DNA of 5,547 nt from Fimbriimonadales bacterium. Its GTDB lineage: Bacteria > Armatimonadota > Fimbriimonadia > Fimbriimonadales > ATM1. Position 1 is the first letter of the stretch. Every line of letters starts with the position of its first letter. Where the stretch lies: the NCBI GenBank assembly GCA_025922995.1, contig JAICGT010000097.1, positions 1 to 5,547 on the forward strand, in the 5' to 3' direction. The notes under the pieces are model-generated. The model searched no databases. It was not told the origin of the DNA and saw only the letters and a list, made by a program, of their open reading frames with translations. Both the position numbers and the translations under genes were made by a program. Below are positions 5,547 through 5,547 of this stretch, one piece after another.

Positions 5547-5547
5547 C

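Overview
The window is bacterial and fairly GC-rich, densely packed, with GTG starts and few strong Shine-Dalgarno sites. An isolated glcD-type flavin oxidase, a Gfo/Idh/MocA oxidoreductase, an EVE-domain protein, GGGAGGGG-type intergenic repeats and a remnant of a 'W..NF...GLTA' family would fit a free-living or metagenomic member of Armatimonadota, Planctomycetota or Acidobacteriota. That placement is recall-based inference; no marker gene here settles it.

Layout. (1) Positions 1-1934, minus strand: a glcD-type FAD oxidase, then after 20 nt the N-terminal 162 codons of an ABC-F ATPase cut by the window start. (2) Positions 1935-2001: a divergent intergenic gap with a palindromic G/C-rich repeat. 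(3) Positions 2002-3465, plus strand: a two-gene unit of a Gfo/Idh/MocA oxidoreductase and an EVE-domain protein, 3 nt apart. (4) Positions 3466-3564: a convergent gap with a second copy of the same repeat in opposite orientation, so the two copies bracket the pair. (5) Positions 3565-5546, minus strand: the C-terminal iron-binding domain of 4-hydroxyphenylpyruvate dioxygenase (cut by the window end), followed by a run of very small, tightly spaced, mostly two-helix membrane-protein ORFs, a 21-bp tandem repeat and a frameshifted gene remnant.

The metabolic genes are ordinary: tyrosine catabolism (hppD) and 2-hydroxyacid oxidation (glcD). The unusual part is the tail behind hppD. Two ORFs there (68 and 95 aa) are tied to hppD by a 2-nt gap and a GTGA overlap, and look intact at their starts. 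Further along, a 109-aa ORF, a 57-aa ORF and two tiny single-helix frames look partly decayed. The stop codons of hppD, the 68-aa ORF and a 25-aa frame lie in the same 11-nt junction sequence (two exact copies, one with a single mismatch), so all three products end in Gly-Thr-Leu. This suggests local duplication of small membrane-protein units, or repeated selection for the same coupling junction. The 95-aa ORF ends inside eight degenerate 21-bp units that encode a Pro/Ser/His/Glu/Asn heptad. It stops at a TAG in unit 3, although the same frame stays open, with apparently synonymous changes, through the rest of the array. No function can be assigned to these small proteins from sequence alone.
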